A stretch of DNA of 64,000 nt, from the NCBI GenBank assembly GCA_030272585.1, contig BSYQ01000006.1, positions 5,853,001-5,917,000 on the forward strand, in the 5' to 3' direction. The translations under genes were made by a program, and so were the position numbers. The notes beneath the pieces are model-generated. The model saw only the letters and a list, made by a program, of their open reading frames with translations. It searched no databases and was not told the origin of the DNA. Within the stretch, counting starts at the first letter, position 1. Each line of letters starts with the position of its first letter. Positions 21,535 to 32,864 of this stretch are shown piece after piece. This stretch comes from Bryopsis sp. KO-2023. Taxonomy: Eukaryota > Chlorophyta > Ulvophyceae > Bryopsidales > Bryopsidaceae.

Positions 21535-24386
21535 CTACTAACTTTCATTCGCGCAGCAATCGCGAATTGAGTCGCACCGAACTACTGCAGAGTCCGTCTA
21601 CAGTAACAGAGTCGGACTGCGCCAACCTTAAACGTCATCTCACAAACTTGGTATCTAAACTGCAACGCACTGAAACTATCGTCACCCAAGAAGTCGGCTA
21701 AGACCAGTCGCACTAACAAAACATTGCCATCCGAGAGTCACAGTCTCGAATCCCTCTAACAACGAAAGGCCTAAGACTAGGCACCTGAAAGTAAGACGAG
21801 TCGAAGTCAAAGGAGACACCCGCTAAGAGGGACTTGCTCCTGCGACCGAGACAGAAAGTGGAGTTCCCCGGAGGGTGGTCGCTAAGAGACCATGTCCTAA
21901 GGAGACTCTGGAAACGAAGCTGGAGAAGGGAGAAACATAACAACAAACAAGAAAACACTCAGAGGAGAGGGCAGCTCCTCTGAGTGGAATAACTAAAACA
22001 CAAGGAGTGGAAAAACTCCTAAGGGAAGGGCAGCACCTTCCCTTTCTGACTACTGAGACTAAAGCTATCCAGAAGCAACCTATTTTATCCTCAGCCACTC
22101 AGCTGACATCCCTAACTTCTAATCACTTCATATTATCAACATTCTCATCCAGAGATCAGAAAAATAGAGGAAATCTTCAGAGATTTCCTCTGAGTTCGTA
22201 TTCACACACTATCACACACATATAATTTTGCAGAGAAATGTTTACAGAAAAGAGAAGGGATGAGGTATCCCACTTTGAAAGTGAACTGCATTATCCTTGA
22301 GTAATCTGATCCTTAGCCAGAAGTACCTCGTTCGGTCAGAATTCCCGTTTAAGGTAAGTCGCGAAGCTTCCTTAAGTTCGTCCCGAGTAAGAAGTCCTTT
22401 CTTTAGATAGATATCCGAGGTAAGTAGTTCACGAGGTAAGTGCTGAGGTCTGAGTTATCCTAACAGACCTCGGCGCTATTTTTATACTCGCCGCCAGTTC
22501 GGGTGCTAGCGCACGTGTGTTGGCGGCGAGTTCGGCGTCGCAGCGAGGATCGCATAAGCGATCCGACTTACAGCTGCACCGATCGCCTTATGGGTCGTGT
22601 TTCGTAGGGGGTTGCTTTCGATGTGTTGTTTTCTATCGTGTTTTCGTTGGCCCCTTGTGTTCCCAGCCGCACTTTTCGTAGAAGTCATACCTCGGATGTC
22701 ACAGAGTGACAGGGCCGATAGTAAGACTCCTAGTACTCTGCGCTAGCCATGGGTTGGCTTGCCAGCTATTCGATATCAACCAACGCATCAATATACAACT
22801 ATTCCTACGTCATCGACCTCGTCGGGAGTTGAACCCAACGTGCGAACCACCAGGTCTCACATAGAGCAGCGCATAACACGACTGTTTATCAGTGTGAGTT
22901 GGTGAGTCTGTTCATCCGAATTATTATCGGAATAATCGTTACATTTCTTGGCAGTACATCTGCCAAGTTCTTTCTAGCCCCGTCACACCGTGCTCACAAA
23001 CACATTCGTCCAGGGAACGACAGCAACGAACGTCTTGGGTACGATACTGGAGCTCCTGAAAACAGCTTTCCCTACCACCTTTTGCGTTTCTTCCAACAAG
23101 ATACTCTCTAAACTCTCTTCTTCTGAAAACGCATGATGTTCGCACAATCGTATTTGGATCATTCGAAGCAAGAGAATGTGTGCGCGTTCAGGAACGGGAG
23201 TTGCAGATGCCAACGGTGGTGGTCTGGCAGCCGGATTCAGGGTCCCGTTTTCTCCTATTGCCGGTATCCCACAGCCCCCAAGCCAGCCGTTGCCGCTGCC
23301 AATCGTCAATCCTATCCGTCCCCCAAGAAAAGGAGCATCCAATAGGCGCAAGCGTCAGCGCCAAGGCATCAACTTCCAAGGCGGGGCTCGTCAAAGACGC
23401 AAGCCCGTTGGTTGAAAACGAATTCATCTTGCGGAGAACAGAAGACGACAAAATACGGTGTCTTGACTGCAGTCCCCCTTGACGATTAGAGAATAGCTTC
23501 TGGGTCGACATTGGATTGGTTGATGGTATTTTTTCAAATAAAGTGGGAAGCCTGTATTTCGAAGAGGAAACAAATGAAGAAGTTACCTTATTTTGTTAGC
23601 AAGTATGGGCACCTGGGAGGGAGAGGGGTACAATTTTGTAAGTTTTGTTGAACTCCAGTGCGCAATGGGAATGCAAAGAGACAAAATCGTTCCAAGGTTT
23701 TGAAGCTACATATTTAAATTCACAGGTGCTGAATTTCCCTTTTGAACACTTTTTTGTGGAAGGCTGGGTTGATATTGTGAAAGTGTGATTGTGATTTTTT
23801 TTGTGTCTGTACAAACACAATACTGTTGTCTGGTGAGCGTTCAAACTTGCTGTACCGTTTGAATATCCAAGGAAGAGAATCCATGTATGTGTGACCCTGA
23901 AACTTTGTACCAACTCGGCGTACTGACTGCACGGTTTGACAGCCACCGGAAAACTGACAGGCGAGCCAAGGTTGTTTGCGCTTGCGCCTAAACTGGAACC
24001 GACACCTCTTTTTTTCAGGTGTACATTTGCGCTCAAACTGGGAAGGACAGATCTGGTGGGACGCCGCAATTTTTCGAGAGCGCCGCCTTTTGAGGACTTT
24101 CCGCGCTCTTCTCGGACACAGTAAAAAAAAGCAGCTGGTCTATTTTAGGGCTTCGATCTGTCGAGTGAGTTTTAGCGAATAATCTCCTTTGTTCGGGTTG
24201 TGGGAAGAATGCTGAGCGAGAGGCGCTCGGGCGATAGCCCGAACACCCCAAAAAAAGACTTGAATTCTTGCTCGCTACCTTTAGCATAGGGTGGTGTATA
24301 TACAAAAGTTTTCGTTAGCCCTTAAATCCTCGATCAAACCCTGAAGGGGTTCTTCAAGAAAAACAGTGAATGTGTTTTCTCCAGGA
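21535..24386. other. intergenic with clusters of short hairpins, no gene supported
   Basis: This 2.8 kb stretch lacks recognisable coding sequence. Short inverted repeats are dense, for example ACTCAGAGGAG/CTCCTCTGAGT near 21958-21986, AGGGAAGG/CCTTCCCT near 22021-22042, CTCGCCGCCA/TGGCGGCGAG near 22488-22530 and GGATCGC/GCGATCC near 22546-22563. A small Pro- then Arg-rich ORF at 23176-23415 has no domain. The stretch may be remains of a mobile element, but I see no terminal repeats. Confidence 0.4.
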
Positions 24387-25463
24387 ATGGATGACCCGCC
24401 AAAAACGGAGTGGGACATTCCCAAGGACATTCTCGGTGAAATCTTCACCCACTTTCGAGCAAAAATTCTAGCCAGGTGCTCGTGTGTGGCAAAGTCTTGG
24501 AGTGAAGTGGTCGAAGAAGATCGCTTCATCAGAAAAGTCAGACTCGAAAGCGCATGGAGGTGCGAGAAGTTAGCACCAAAACGAATCGCGTTTGAGGGAC
24601 TCGTATTAAATGTTTCTGGAGCTATGGAGGGGGATATAATCGCAATGGGGCATTTGGATGGGGTTGTCCTTCTGGACGCCAGAAATGAAAACCTGATCGC
24701 CAGGGAAAACACGGGGTGGAAGATTGTTGATTCTTTTGTTGATGGGCTTCTTCTTACCATCCACCAATACAGATTGTCGATAAGCGTGTGGGAAATACCA
24801 ATATTGCATGAAAAGAAGTCTTTTTCAGTTTCATTTCCGGTGCAGGCAATTGTGGATTGTGGAAAGTTCGTTGCCATCGGTGGGTCAGATGGACACTTGG
24901 GTTTGTGGGGAAAGGAGGAATGGACTTGCCAAAAAGTGCTCTATGAGGGTGATGCAAAAAACGATATTGTATCTCTTGCTGCAAACGAGGGAAAGAGTTC
25001 GTTGTTTAGCGGATTCAGTTGTGGCGATATCCATGTTTGGAGCCTGGAGTCTTTCGATCGTGTGAGGGTGATTGAATGCTATGAAAAGAATGTCTATGTT
25101 TTGCACGTACATGGAAATCTGATCATGAGCCGTGCCCTAGATTGGGGTATCAATCTATGGAGCCAAGAGACGGGGAAATGCGTGAAAAGTTTCCCAAAGG
25201 AATGCTCTCGAGATTACTATATCTCAAGAGCGGTTTCTCAAGGTTACTATATCCCAAGAGCGGTTTTTAATGGGGATAAATTCATACGTAAAACACCTGA
25301 GGGTCATGTGGCATTATGGGACGTCAGTGAGGACCGTTGTCTAAGAACCTTTCATGCTGCTACTTGGGATGTTGCAGCATTGTTTCTGACGGATCACAGG
25401 TTGACGGTCGTGAGCGCAAATGGGGAGGTGCTTTTGTGGGATTTTTCGGTTGATCTTGTATAA
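24387..25463 (+). CDS. F-box and WD40-repeat protein
   Basis: One intron-less ORF of 358 aa from ATG at 24387 (the frame opens slightly earlier, but without an ATG). Residues about 9-52 (WDIPKDILGEIFTHF, then ARCSCVAKSWSEVVEEDRFIRK) form an F-box, the motif that docks on SKP1 in SCF ubiquitin ligases. The rest is a run of WD40-type blades, usually the substrate-binding propeller: IIAMGHLDGVVLLDARNE, VAIGGSDGHLGLWGKEE, LFSGFSCGDIHVWSLES, MSRALDWGINLWSQETGKC, GHVALWDVSEDRCLRTFH and VVSANGEVLLWDFS. A short in-frame duplication (YYISRAVSQG and YYIPRAVFNG, about 25219-25271) lies between two blades. Lack of introns, unlike most neighbours, may mean retroposition or simply a lineage-specific F-box expansion. 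Substrate unknown. Confidence 0.82.
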   Translation: MDDPPKTEWDIPKDILGEIFTHFRAKILARCSCVAKSWSEVVEEDRFIRKVRLESAWRCEKLAPKRIAFEGLVLNVSGAMEGDIIAMGHLDGVVLLDARNENLIARENTGWKIVDSFVDGLLLTIHQYRLSISVWEIPILHEKKSFSVSFPVQAIVDCGKFVAIGGSDGHLGLWGKEEWTCQKVLYEGDAKNDIVSLAANEGKSSLFSGFSCGDIHVWSLESFDRVRVIECYEKNVYVLHVHGNLIMSRALDWGINLWSQETGKCVKSFPKECSRDYYISRAVSQGYYIPRAVFNGDKFIRKTPEGHVALWDVSEDRCLRTFHAATWDVAALFLTDHRLTVVSANGEVLLWDFSVDLV

Positions 25464-26928
25464 ACTTTTATATATCAACTATGATTTCCCTTGATCCATG
25501 GAGTGTTTCAAAAGGATGTAAATTCGATTCCGAGATGATCTTCAAACTTTCTCTATGTGTTAAAACAAATAAGAACAAATCAATAATATCATATTCTGGA
25601 ACCGCTAGCAACATGGAGAGCGTTCATTCAAAGAAAAAGGGTGCCCTGTGAAATTTCTTTTCAAGATCGTATCTGGGATAAAAAGTCCTCTTATTATTCT
25701 TCACAAGGAACAGAGCAATTTTTTCGCTGGTCACAACACCTCACTATGACTCTCCAGTGGAGAGTCTCCACCTGACGTTGTATTGACAAATCAATCAATG
25801 ATTACATGTTGTCAGAGGAGCCACTCCGAGTGGCAGAGTCTGCTCCTATCGCAACACAATACCAGACATTCGCTACCATCAATACCAGACTCTGAACTTC
25901 GTTTGATCTACCTTTTGCCAATGAGCCCTTGACGCGACCAAAACTATGTACGATAACAACAATGGTGCTTCCTAAACTGTTTCCTTGCTTTTCCTTGCGT
26001 TACTGCGTAATATTGGGGTGACCTGAACGATCACCAGTCTGGGTGGGTCACACGAGATAGGACACACGGGAAAAGACTTACAAGTCTCAAACATCGACTC
26101 ACGCTGCTAGGCTATATCATGATCTGACCTCACTGTCCCTAATTTCCTATACATTAACTCATCCTCACTCCCTATCCCACATTCCTCTCAACATTCCCCA
26201 ATTCCAGTTGTCACTCAAATGTTTGTATCTCTGTCTCCCTCTGCCACCCATCAATCACATCTGTTGCTTCAAGCTCTCTCTTTTCCTCCATTATTCCGTT
26301 CCCTACTTTTACACTTCCCTCAAAAGTGAAACAACTTCACTGTAGAAATTTCCATCCAAGCTGGAACTTGGATCAGTAATTGAAACTTTGATCGAAATTC
26401 GGAGAAAAAGCATGTTCTGTGTTTTTTCTTCAAATTTCAGAAAGAAGAAAAAAGAAACAAGCACAACTCGTTGGTTGGACCAAGACCAGAAGCGTCCCAC
26501 CGCTACCGTGGAAGAATAAGGAGGGGGGATTCTTTGCAAATTGATTGTAAGCTGCTGAAGACAACAAACCCCGCACGTTTTTGCAACGTTATGATCCATC
26601 CCGGGTATCGAGTAAAATCTACCGAATGCAGCAAGGAGAGGATATATCTTTTCAGGGCTGCTCCGCTCCCCTAGCGGGTAAATATGGAGGGGACAAACGA
26701 AACCACGTTTCGACCAACGACCGGCGACCTCCCACGCTGGTGGTTCGTCAATCAATAAACCAATCGTTGCAATGAACATCGGATTGCCTCTGTATGATTA
26801 GGACCGTCAACTATTTTTCCTCAAGAAGCGCGTTTGACTACCTTCTGAGAGTCGTTTTCTCTTCATTCACTCGAGAGTTGGTGTGCGCAGCCTGATCTAC
26901 GAACCACCATCCGAAATAGTCTACAGCA
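25464..26928. other. intergenic, short hairpins, no gene seen
   Basis: No coding support. Short perfect hairpins recur around 25746-25850, for example GACTCTCCAGTGGAGAGTC and GCCACTCCGAGTGGC, similar in style to those at 21.9-22.5 kb. The last 150 bases should hold the promoter of the phosphatase gene. Confidence 0.4.
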
Positions 26929-28497
26929 ATGATTCTATCGGGGAGAAGACAAGCGTGCACACGCCCAGTCAGTTCGACGTCCGTCGCTCGTTGGAGGAAC
27001 CCAAACACTGGCAGTTGTTGGTGTCGTCGCGCAAGTCCCAAGTTTCTTCTCACAGCAAAGCCCAGGTTCCAAAACACCATCGTTGGGCTGTTCGACAGAA
27101 CCACGGTCGCTTGTCACGCCGACGGAATTCCGAGGCTGAGCGACTTGGGACAAAAAGCGCTGGGAAGAATCCGGCGAAGAGGGTAGCTCCAAGGAGTGGT
27201 AAGAGTTCCTTTTCGTCCTCTGCTGCCGATTTGCGCTGCTTCTTGATGCACCGTACTTCCACAGCACACGAGAAAGTCGTCAAAATAGCGCGAGTCTCTC
27301 AACCGACTGAGCGTCTTGAAAGTGCTGTATTGTCTTGCAGGAGGTGGACGCTGAACTGGGACCAAATCACTGACCATAAAATCGTGGGGTCTTGCCCGCG
27401 GAGTTCAGATGATTTGGTGCGTTCCCATCCATACTACTCATTCCCTTTTCTTCGCCTGCACTGCAGTTTTCGTTTGATCATTATTATTTTTATTTTTTTT
27501 CACCCAGGTTTGATCATGTTCTGGTTTCTTTCTCGATGCGTACAGCAAATAATTGCGAAAGAAGCGGGAGCAACGGCCGTGTTGTCGCTCCAGGTTTGTC
27601 CACCTAGCCTAACTTTTCCTTGCACTCATGTAGTCTACCTCGTCCCCAGCTTGGGCCGATCAATGGTTTGGCGAACGTGTTTCTTTCTCCTTTTTGATGT
27701 TGCCATTCAGGAGACGATCCACCTCCTTTCAACCTCAATGTCAATGGGTCGAAAAAAAGCCTACGTGAAGCAGTAGTGTTTGTGTTTCGTCCCAAATGTC
27801 GCTTCTGTCACTGGCTTGCATGACACGAACCACCTGTGTGTGTGTTTGTGTGGCGCCTCTTCTTTTTCAACGCTTACAGTGTGACCTTTGCTTGGAGGTG
27901 CTGTGTATCAACTATGAAGCAATCCACGAAGGGGCAGTGTCAGACAAAGGAACAGTTGCAGTTATCTGGGGCAGTGTAAATTGGAGTCTCATTGATGTTC
28001 CACATTTTGATTTCCTGGATTGTAAAAGAACGTTGTCCTTATTCTCGTCTCGACGTACGATACTTTGAAAGGCAGTCGGAAAAGGCATAGCAATAACGAG
28101 GGTAAGAATCCATGATTTCGATCACGGAGACCGAACCCTTGTGCTTCCAGAGGCGGTGCGGAGCCTGCTCTTTTGGTAGGTCTAAAACTCGAGGTCTACG
28201 TGCATTGCACCGCGGGGATTAACCGAGCCACCCTGACGGTGTTGGGCTATCTGACCTTCCTTCATTTCAAGCATTTCGTGGCGCAGAATCTGTTGAAAAA
28301 AACTTCCCTTGAGCTTTCATCATGATTTGGCATATATCGCTTGCATTGAATGTGTTCTTGTATGACCCATTCGATCTCTTCGTCGTTTTCTTTCGATCAT
28401 CAGGGTTGGGAGCTCCACTATGCTCCAGATTGATCAAAGCCAAGCGCTCCCAGGCCCACCTGGACAGTTGGTTGCTGGAAGGTTGCTGGAAGGTTGG
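26929..28497 (+). CDS. glucan-phosphatase-like dual-specificity phosphatase (SEX4/LSF type), 3' end unresolved
   Basis: Readable exons: 26929-27182, 27341-27416, 27546-27593, 27880-about 27975, about 28098-28290, and about 28404-28497. The first three join in phase. The active-site loop VYVHCTAGINRA (about 28192-28230) carries the catalytic Cys and Arg of the Cys-x5-Arg signature. Around it lie DQITDHKIVGSCPRSSDDL, IIAKEAGATAVLSLQ, a loop with the general-acid region IHDFDHGDRTLVLPEAVRSL, and LIKAKRSQAHLDSW. This order matches plant SEX4/LSF phosphatases, which remove phosphate from starch glucans in the plastid. The first 30 residues are basic, hydroxylated and non-acidic, as in transit peptides. 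One base is missing near 28174-28176: the frame of LPEAVRSLLF runs into a stop, while the active-site frame is open from just before it. Exon 4 borders and the C-terminal exons, including any carbohydrate-binding module, are not resolved. Confidence 0.7.
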
Positions 28498-30130
28498 TTT
28501 ATTAATTTGGTTTATTAGTAATGATGTTTCGATTCAACGATGCCTTTCTATGCAATGATCTTGCACTTTCTTTCATGGTTGGTGAAGTTCTGGGCACATG
28601 CAGCGAATTAAAGGCTCGACAGATGGATGTGTCAATACGGATGCACAAGTTGGGAGAAACAATTATGAGAAATCCCATCTGAGAATAAATACACTTTTTG
28701 AGAGTTACCCATCTCAGGATAGATATCATCCTTGGCTGGCTTTTTTCTTCTTTTTGTTTTCTGTTTATATCAATTCTATCGAAACTCTCAAACTCCTGTG
28801 GATAGTGTGTTTGTAGACTTCATTCTAGTCCAGAAATCCTGATTAGGGCCACCAATACTTGGATCACTCTCATTGTTTATTTTGTGCTGAGCACAAAAGG
28901 CTTGCTCTTGAAGGGACGGAATCATGAGGTGGCGGCGATAAAGCGGGGTCGTCAAAAGACTCGTTTTCCAACTGGATGGAGGCAGAGCAACAAATTACCC
29001 AGGAAACCTTCAGGAGGCAGTTGCAGTGCAGCCTATCTCTCATCTCTGCTTTATCGGTATGTGCCATGCTGATGCCCTTTTTTGGGGGGTTGCATTTTCC
29101 AGCGGGGCGAATGAGCTATCAACACCGTTGCTCCTCTTTTCCATAGATTCCTCACATGACTGAACCTTGCCATCGAAATACAACCTGATCTTGTGCTTAT
29201 GCTGTTCTTGAGAGAACACTTTTCATCAAACGAATTTCTTGAGATACACAAGGACGTGCTTGCAGGGGCTGAAAGTGAACCTTGTGCCCGCGAAGTACAA
29301 AGAGGACATGTTGCACAAAAAACAGAGTGAGTGGTAGTTGGGGGCATCCAACCCTCCCACCAACCTCAAACAAAAACAAAAAGTTAGATTCTGTTTTTGT
29401 TTTTGTTTTTTCTTTGAAGCCCTGAATGTTTTTCTGGTGAATTATTTATTCTTGTATTTTTATGATGAATCTGCTTGTTTCTTTTGGATCTTGGATACTC
29501 TTGTTTTGCTGTTTGAAGAGGAGAAACACTACCCATCAAGGGTTTCAAAACAAGAAAGAAAAACGCAGTAGAAAGAGAAATAAAAAAAAGAAAAAGTACG
29601 GGAGAAAATAAATACAGAAAAGAGGATTCAACAAGAAAAATCTTTGTGATATACCTTGGTTGATCAGCTTTGTTCCACATGTCCCTGAAAGAATAAAACA
29701 ATAGTGACAGAATAAGAGGTTTCCATCAAAAACATAGTTGAAAAAAAAACCTCCTCAGTACACAAAAAAATATAATTGAATTAATGCAAAAAGGCCTACC
29801 CAGTCGTCTCAGTCCCCCCCTCTCTTTCGAGATTCAAACTAAGGTTTTTGTTTTTACTTGGCTGCAATATTAATGCACTCATATTGTAGCAAAATCACCG
29901 ATGTAGACAAGTAGCTGCTTTCAAAAAATGAAACAATAGGAACAGAAAAACATCAGCTCTCTCTCTCTCTCCTACGGCACGGATACATTTTTTTTTTTTT
30001 TTTTAAGAACCTTGAAACTTCCAACAATTTGTCTTCTTTTGACTGAGCAAGTATTTCCGTTTTTCCATTTTAGTATGGCTGAAAGAATCCTCGTGGAGAT
30101 GGGCTCTACAAGAACCAAAAAGGTAATGTG
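28498..30130. other. possible 3' exons of the phosphatase gene; otherwise non-coding
   Basis: Intron-like acceptors precede short open stretches, notably at about 29264 (TGCTTGCAG, then GLKVNLVPAKYKEDMLHKK) and at about 30073 (TTTTAG, then a 48-base open stretch ending in a GTAATG donor). None can be assigned. T-runs and A-rich DNA fill the rest. Confidence 0.3.
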
Positions 30131-32852
30131 AGATTAAAAAACACCTTGTACAACGGAATTTGGCTTATCTTAAAAAAGTACTCGTTGCCTCATGGAAATT
30201 TATTGTTGTTAGGGAAAAAAAATTAAGACGAACATCAAGGAATTATGGTTACGAGGGGACGAGTTGTAACTTAATTAATATTTTAGTAGAAAGTACAAAC
30301 CTATAATAATTGGATACTATGTAGCCAACAAGCCTTGAAAAAGAGAAAAAGTGTGTACTTTTATTTTTTTACTAGTAATAATATGAAGAAGAAGAAACAG
30401 AAAAAACCACACACACATACATATATATATATATGTGTGTGTGTGGGCATAGGGACTTGAGATGTCCACGGCACGCAAGTTTTAAGGAACGATGGAGAGT
30501 TGCTAGCTAAGGGCATAATTTTATATCTATCAGTGCATAAGATCAAGATCATGTCCGGTTCGATTCAAGCGAACCGGAAGTCGATCCAATTGCCTTCTTA
30601 TGAGTCAACCTTTGTGCGATTTGAAGTCCTTGGTAATCAGACAATATGTTCTTGTGGATGATGGTTGGTGTGTGTGTTCGGCCGTGCATTAATGAAATAT
30701 ATATTCTTCAAAAAACACTCACTTAAGATTATCTTTGGGGATATCCCGTTATTTCCCTCTTGTCTGGAAGGGCACATGACACAAAACTTCTTCACTAGAA
30801 ATCATATGCAATTGTAGCGGGTCTGCCTCTTCCTTGCGTTTGTGGGTACGGTAATGATATCTTATGGTAATTATCCATTGCTTTCGTCCCCTCCCTTTCT
30901 TCCCTTAACTAATCGACTTGTCGTAAGCTTAGAGAAGGATTTCAATAATTAATTCCTTTTGGGATCAAATACAGAAGGGAAGAATTAATGTATTCTGTAG
31001 AATAGTGAAATTTATTTCATCATGAAGTCTTGTTTTAGCTCGTATAGTATCTTGCATATAATAAGAACTTAATTAGTCTTAGAAGTAAAATCTTTATAAA
31101 TCGTTATGTTGTTGATAATTATAAATTACAGACTCGATTCCATTTCTTAACCCCACAACAACATCATGGTGAAAGGAGAAAACAACGGGAGATCTATTTA
31201 TGTCAGAATTTAAAAGGTGGTAACGAGGAGAGGTCTTATGGTTGTGCCTTGCCAAGTCACTCGTCCAGTCCTTAGTATGTTGTGTTTACCCTTGATCATG
31301 ACACTCTATTAAGTGAAGCCTGTTCAATGATCATTGGTCATCGAGTCATGGAGATTTAAGTTTCTTAAAAGTTTAGCTAACCTTGTGAATGAGACACATT
31401 AACCTTGTTTCCTTGAATGCAATTGTACACTTGCCCCACCCATTCCATGTGCTCTACACTGCGCTAGGTTAATATTGCCTTGGTCTTCAAGCACGATGAG
31501 AACTATATGTCTCAAAGTGTAGCTTGGGTGTTGCTTGACACTAAGTCCTTCTCCCAAAGCGTCTTCGTTCACCAAATTAATAACGACGAGAACATTCAGC
31601 ATTAAATCAACACCCCTTTACTTCCCTAGGTTATTAGTTTCATGCATTCCGCTTTTGGAGTTTAAAGACTACCCCCTCTACGATCGGGGCATATCATTTT
31701 GGACTCTAATTCACCGCACCTAAGTCCTCCCATCCGTGTAAGCATAATTTGAGGTTTTGTATTCTTTGGTTTGTATTTGCAAAACGTACTTGTCTCATTG
31801 AATCTAATACTCGGTGGATGGGAATATGGCTTGCAACTCCTAGCACTTAACCTTCATCAAGGTATTTTTGCACATGGTAGGAATTTGACCAACTGTGTTT
31901 AAAGCTTATTCACGCGTTCGTGGCCAACGGGAGTAACTATCTAAGGAATAGTGATGTCGAGAGAATTTACCTTATCGAGGGAGAAATCCCAAGTGAATCG
32001 CTAGTAAGAGTATCGTGTGTTCAAATCTTGTACAAAAGAATTTAACAATGAATTGTTCGAGGATATAACAAAAATTCATCATCTACGAACGATGATATAA
32101 ATAGGACTCCACGGTTTTCCGAAATGGGAAGGTGATCTTGATCTTTGGAAGTCTTTCTACACTTGGTCTTTAATTGTAAAAACTTGGACAACTAGTTGCG
32201 TGAGGCAAGAAAACAAGAGACTAAAGGTGAACGATAATATAAACACCCCAAGACCAAGCAGCGAGGGGCAACCAACAAATCATTTTCTACTAGTTGTAGT
32301 TTCATAAGGTAAGATCAGCCTCCCTTCACAACAAGACTTTTAGCGAATATAGCGGTTGTATTCCCTTTCATCCCTTGCTTTGTCTAAACAATATTCGTAA
32401 CCCTCTAACAACACCGGCTAATAACACCAGCCTAGTGTGATCTTTTCCGATACTACTTTTGTTGCTATTCGATATTTTACGGAGGTATTCAAGAATAATG
32501 CCTTCAAGAGGTTGAAACACCCACAAATAAATAACTACTGGCTCTAAACGCGTTCTCTTTCTAGATCTTCTCCCAACGTATCAAACCTTTCCTTCACGTC
32601 CTTTAGTACTGTTCAATATTGATACGAGGTGACGAGGTTAGTGTCTAGATGTCCCATCGGTGAGTGGGTGTGTCACTGTAGAGTAAGGGGTTAGTGTGTT
32701 GTGGACGGTACTTAAAGGGTTGTATTTTTGACATTGTGTAACCTTTGGGGCTGGGTTTGCTATTGTGTTGTGTTCCCACGTTCTACCCTCCTCCACTTGG
32801 AGGAGGGCCCCTATCTACCCTTCCCCCTCTGGGGGAAGGGCCCCTATCATTT
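30131..32852. other. AT-rich non-coding segment, possible long LTR
   Basis: This 2.7 kb stretch has no ORF worth calling and a composition visibly richer in A and T than its surroundings. It contains a TATAAATA motif at 32096-32103 and ends at a primer-binding-site-like motif (TGGTTTCGGAGC, 32853-32864) identical to the one that follows the 5' LTR of the chromovirus. Two near-copies of a GGAGGAGGGCCCCTATC-type hairpin lie just before it. A long LTR is therefore possible, but I could not find its left end or a partner copy. Confidence 0.35.
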
Positions 32853-32864
32853 TGGTTTCGGAGC
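32853..32864 (+). promoter_or_regulatory. retroelement primer-binding-site-like motif
   Basis: TGGTTTCGGAGC, the same 12 bases seen after the 5' LTR of the chromovirus (44621) and again at 59439. A TGG start is expected for a site complementary to a tRNA 3'-CCA end. Which tRNA primes it is not clear. Confidence 0.5.

Noticed and set aside
23176-23415. 79-codon Pro-rich then Arg-rich ORF
   Set aside because: ATG start and biased composition are suggestive, but there is no domain, partner exon or signal peptide to support it.
26883-27776. 297-codon plus-strand ORF
   Set aside because: It includes one true phosphatase exon (27341-27416) in frame, but otherwise reads through two introns with clear GT-AG borders. 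The spliced model explains the conserved blocks better.
28174-28194. an 18-base mini-intron between the LPEAVRSLLF and VYVHC blocks of the phosphatase
   Set aside because: GT-AG borders exist, but all other introns here are many times longer, and the bases between read well as coding in the downstream frame. A one-base indel is simpler.
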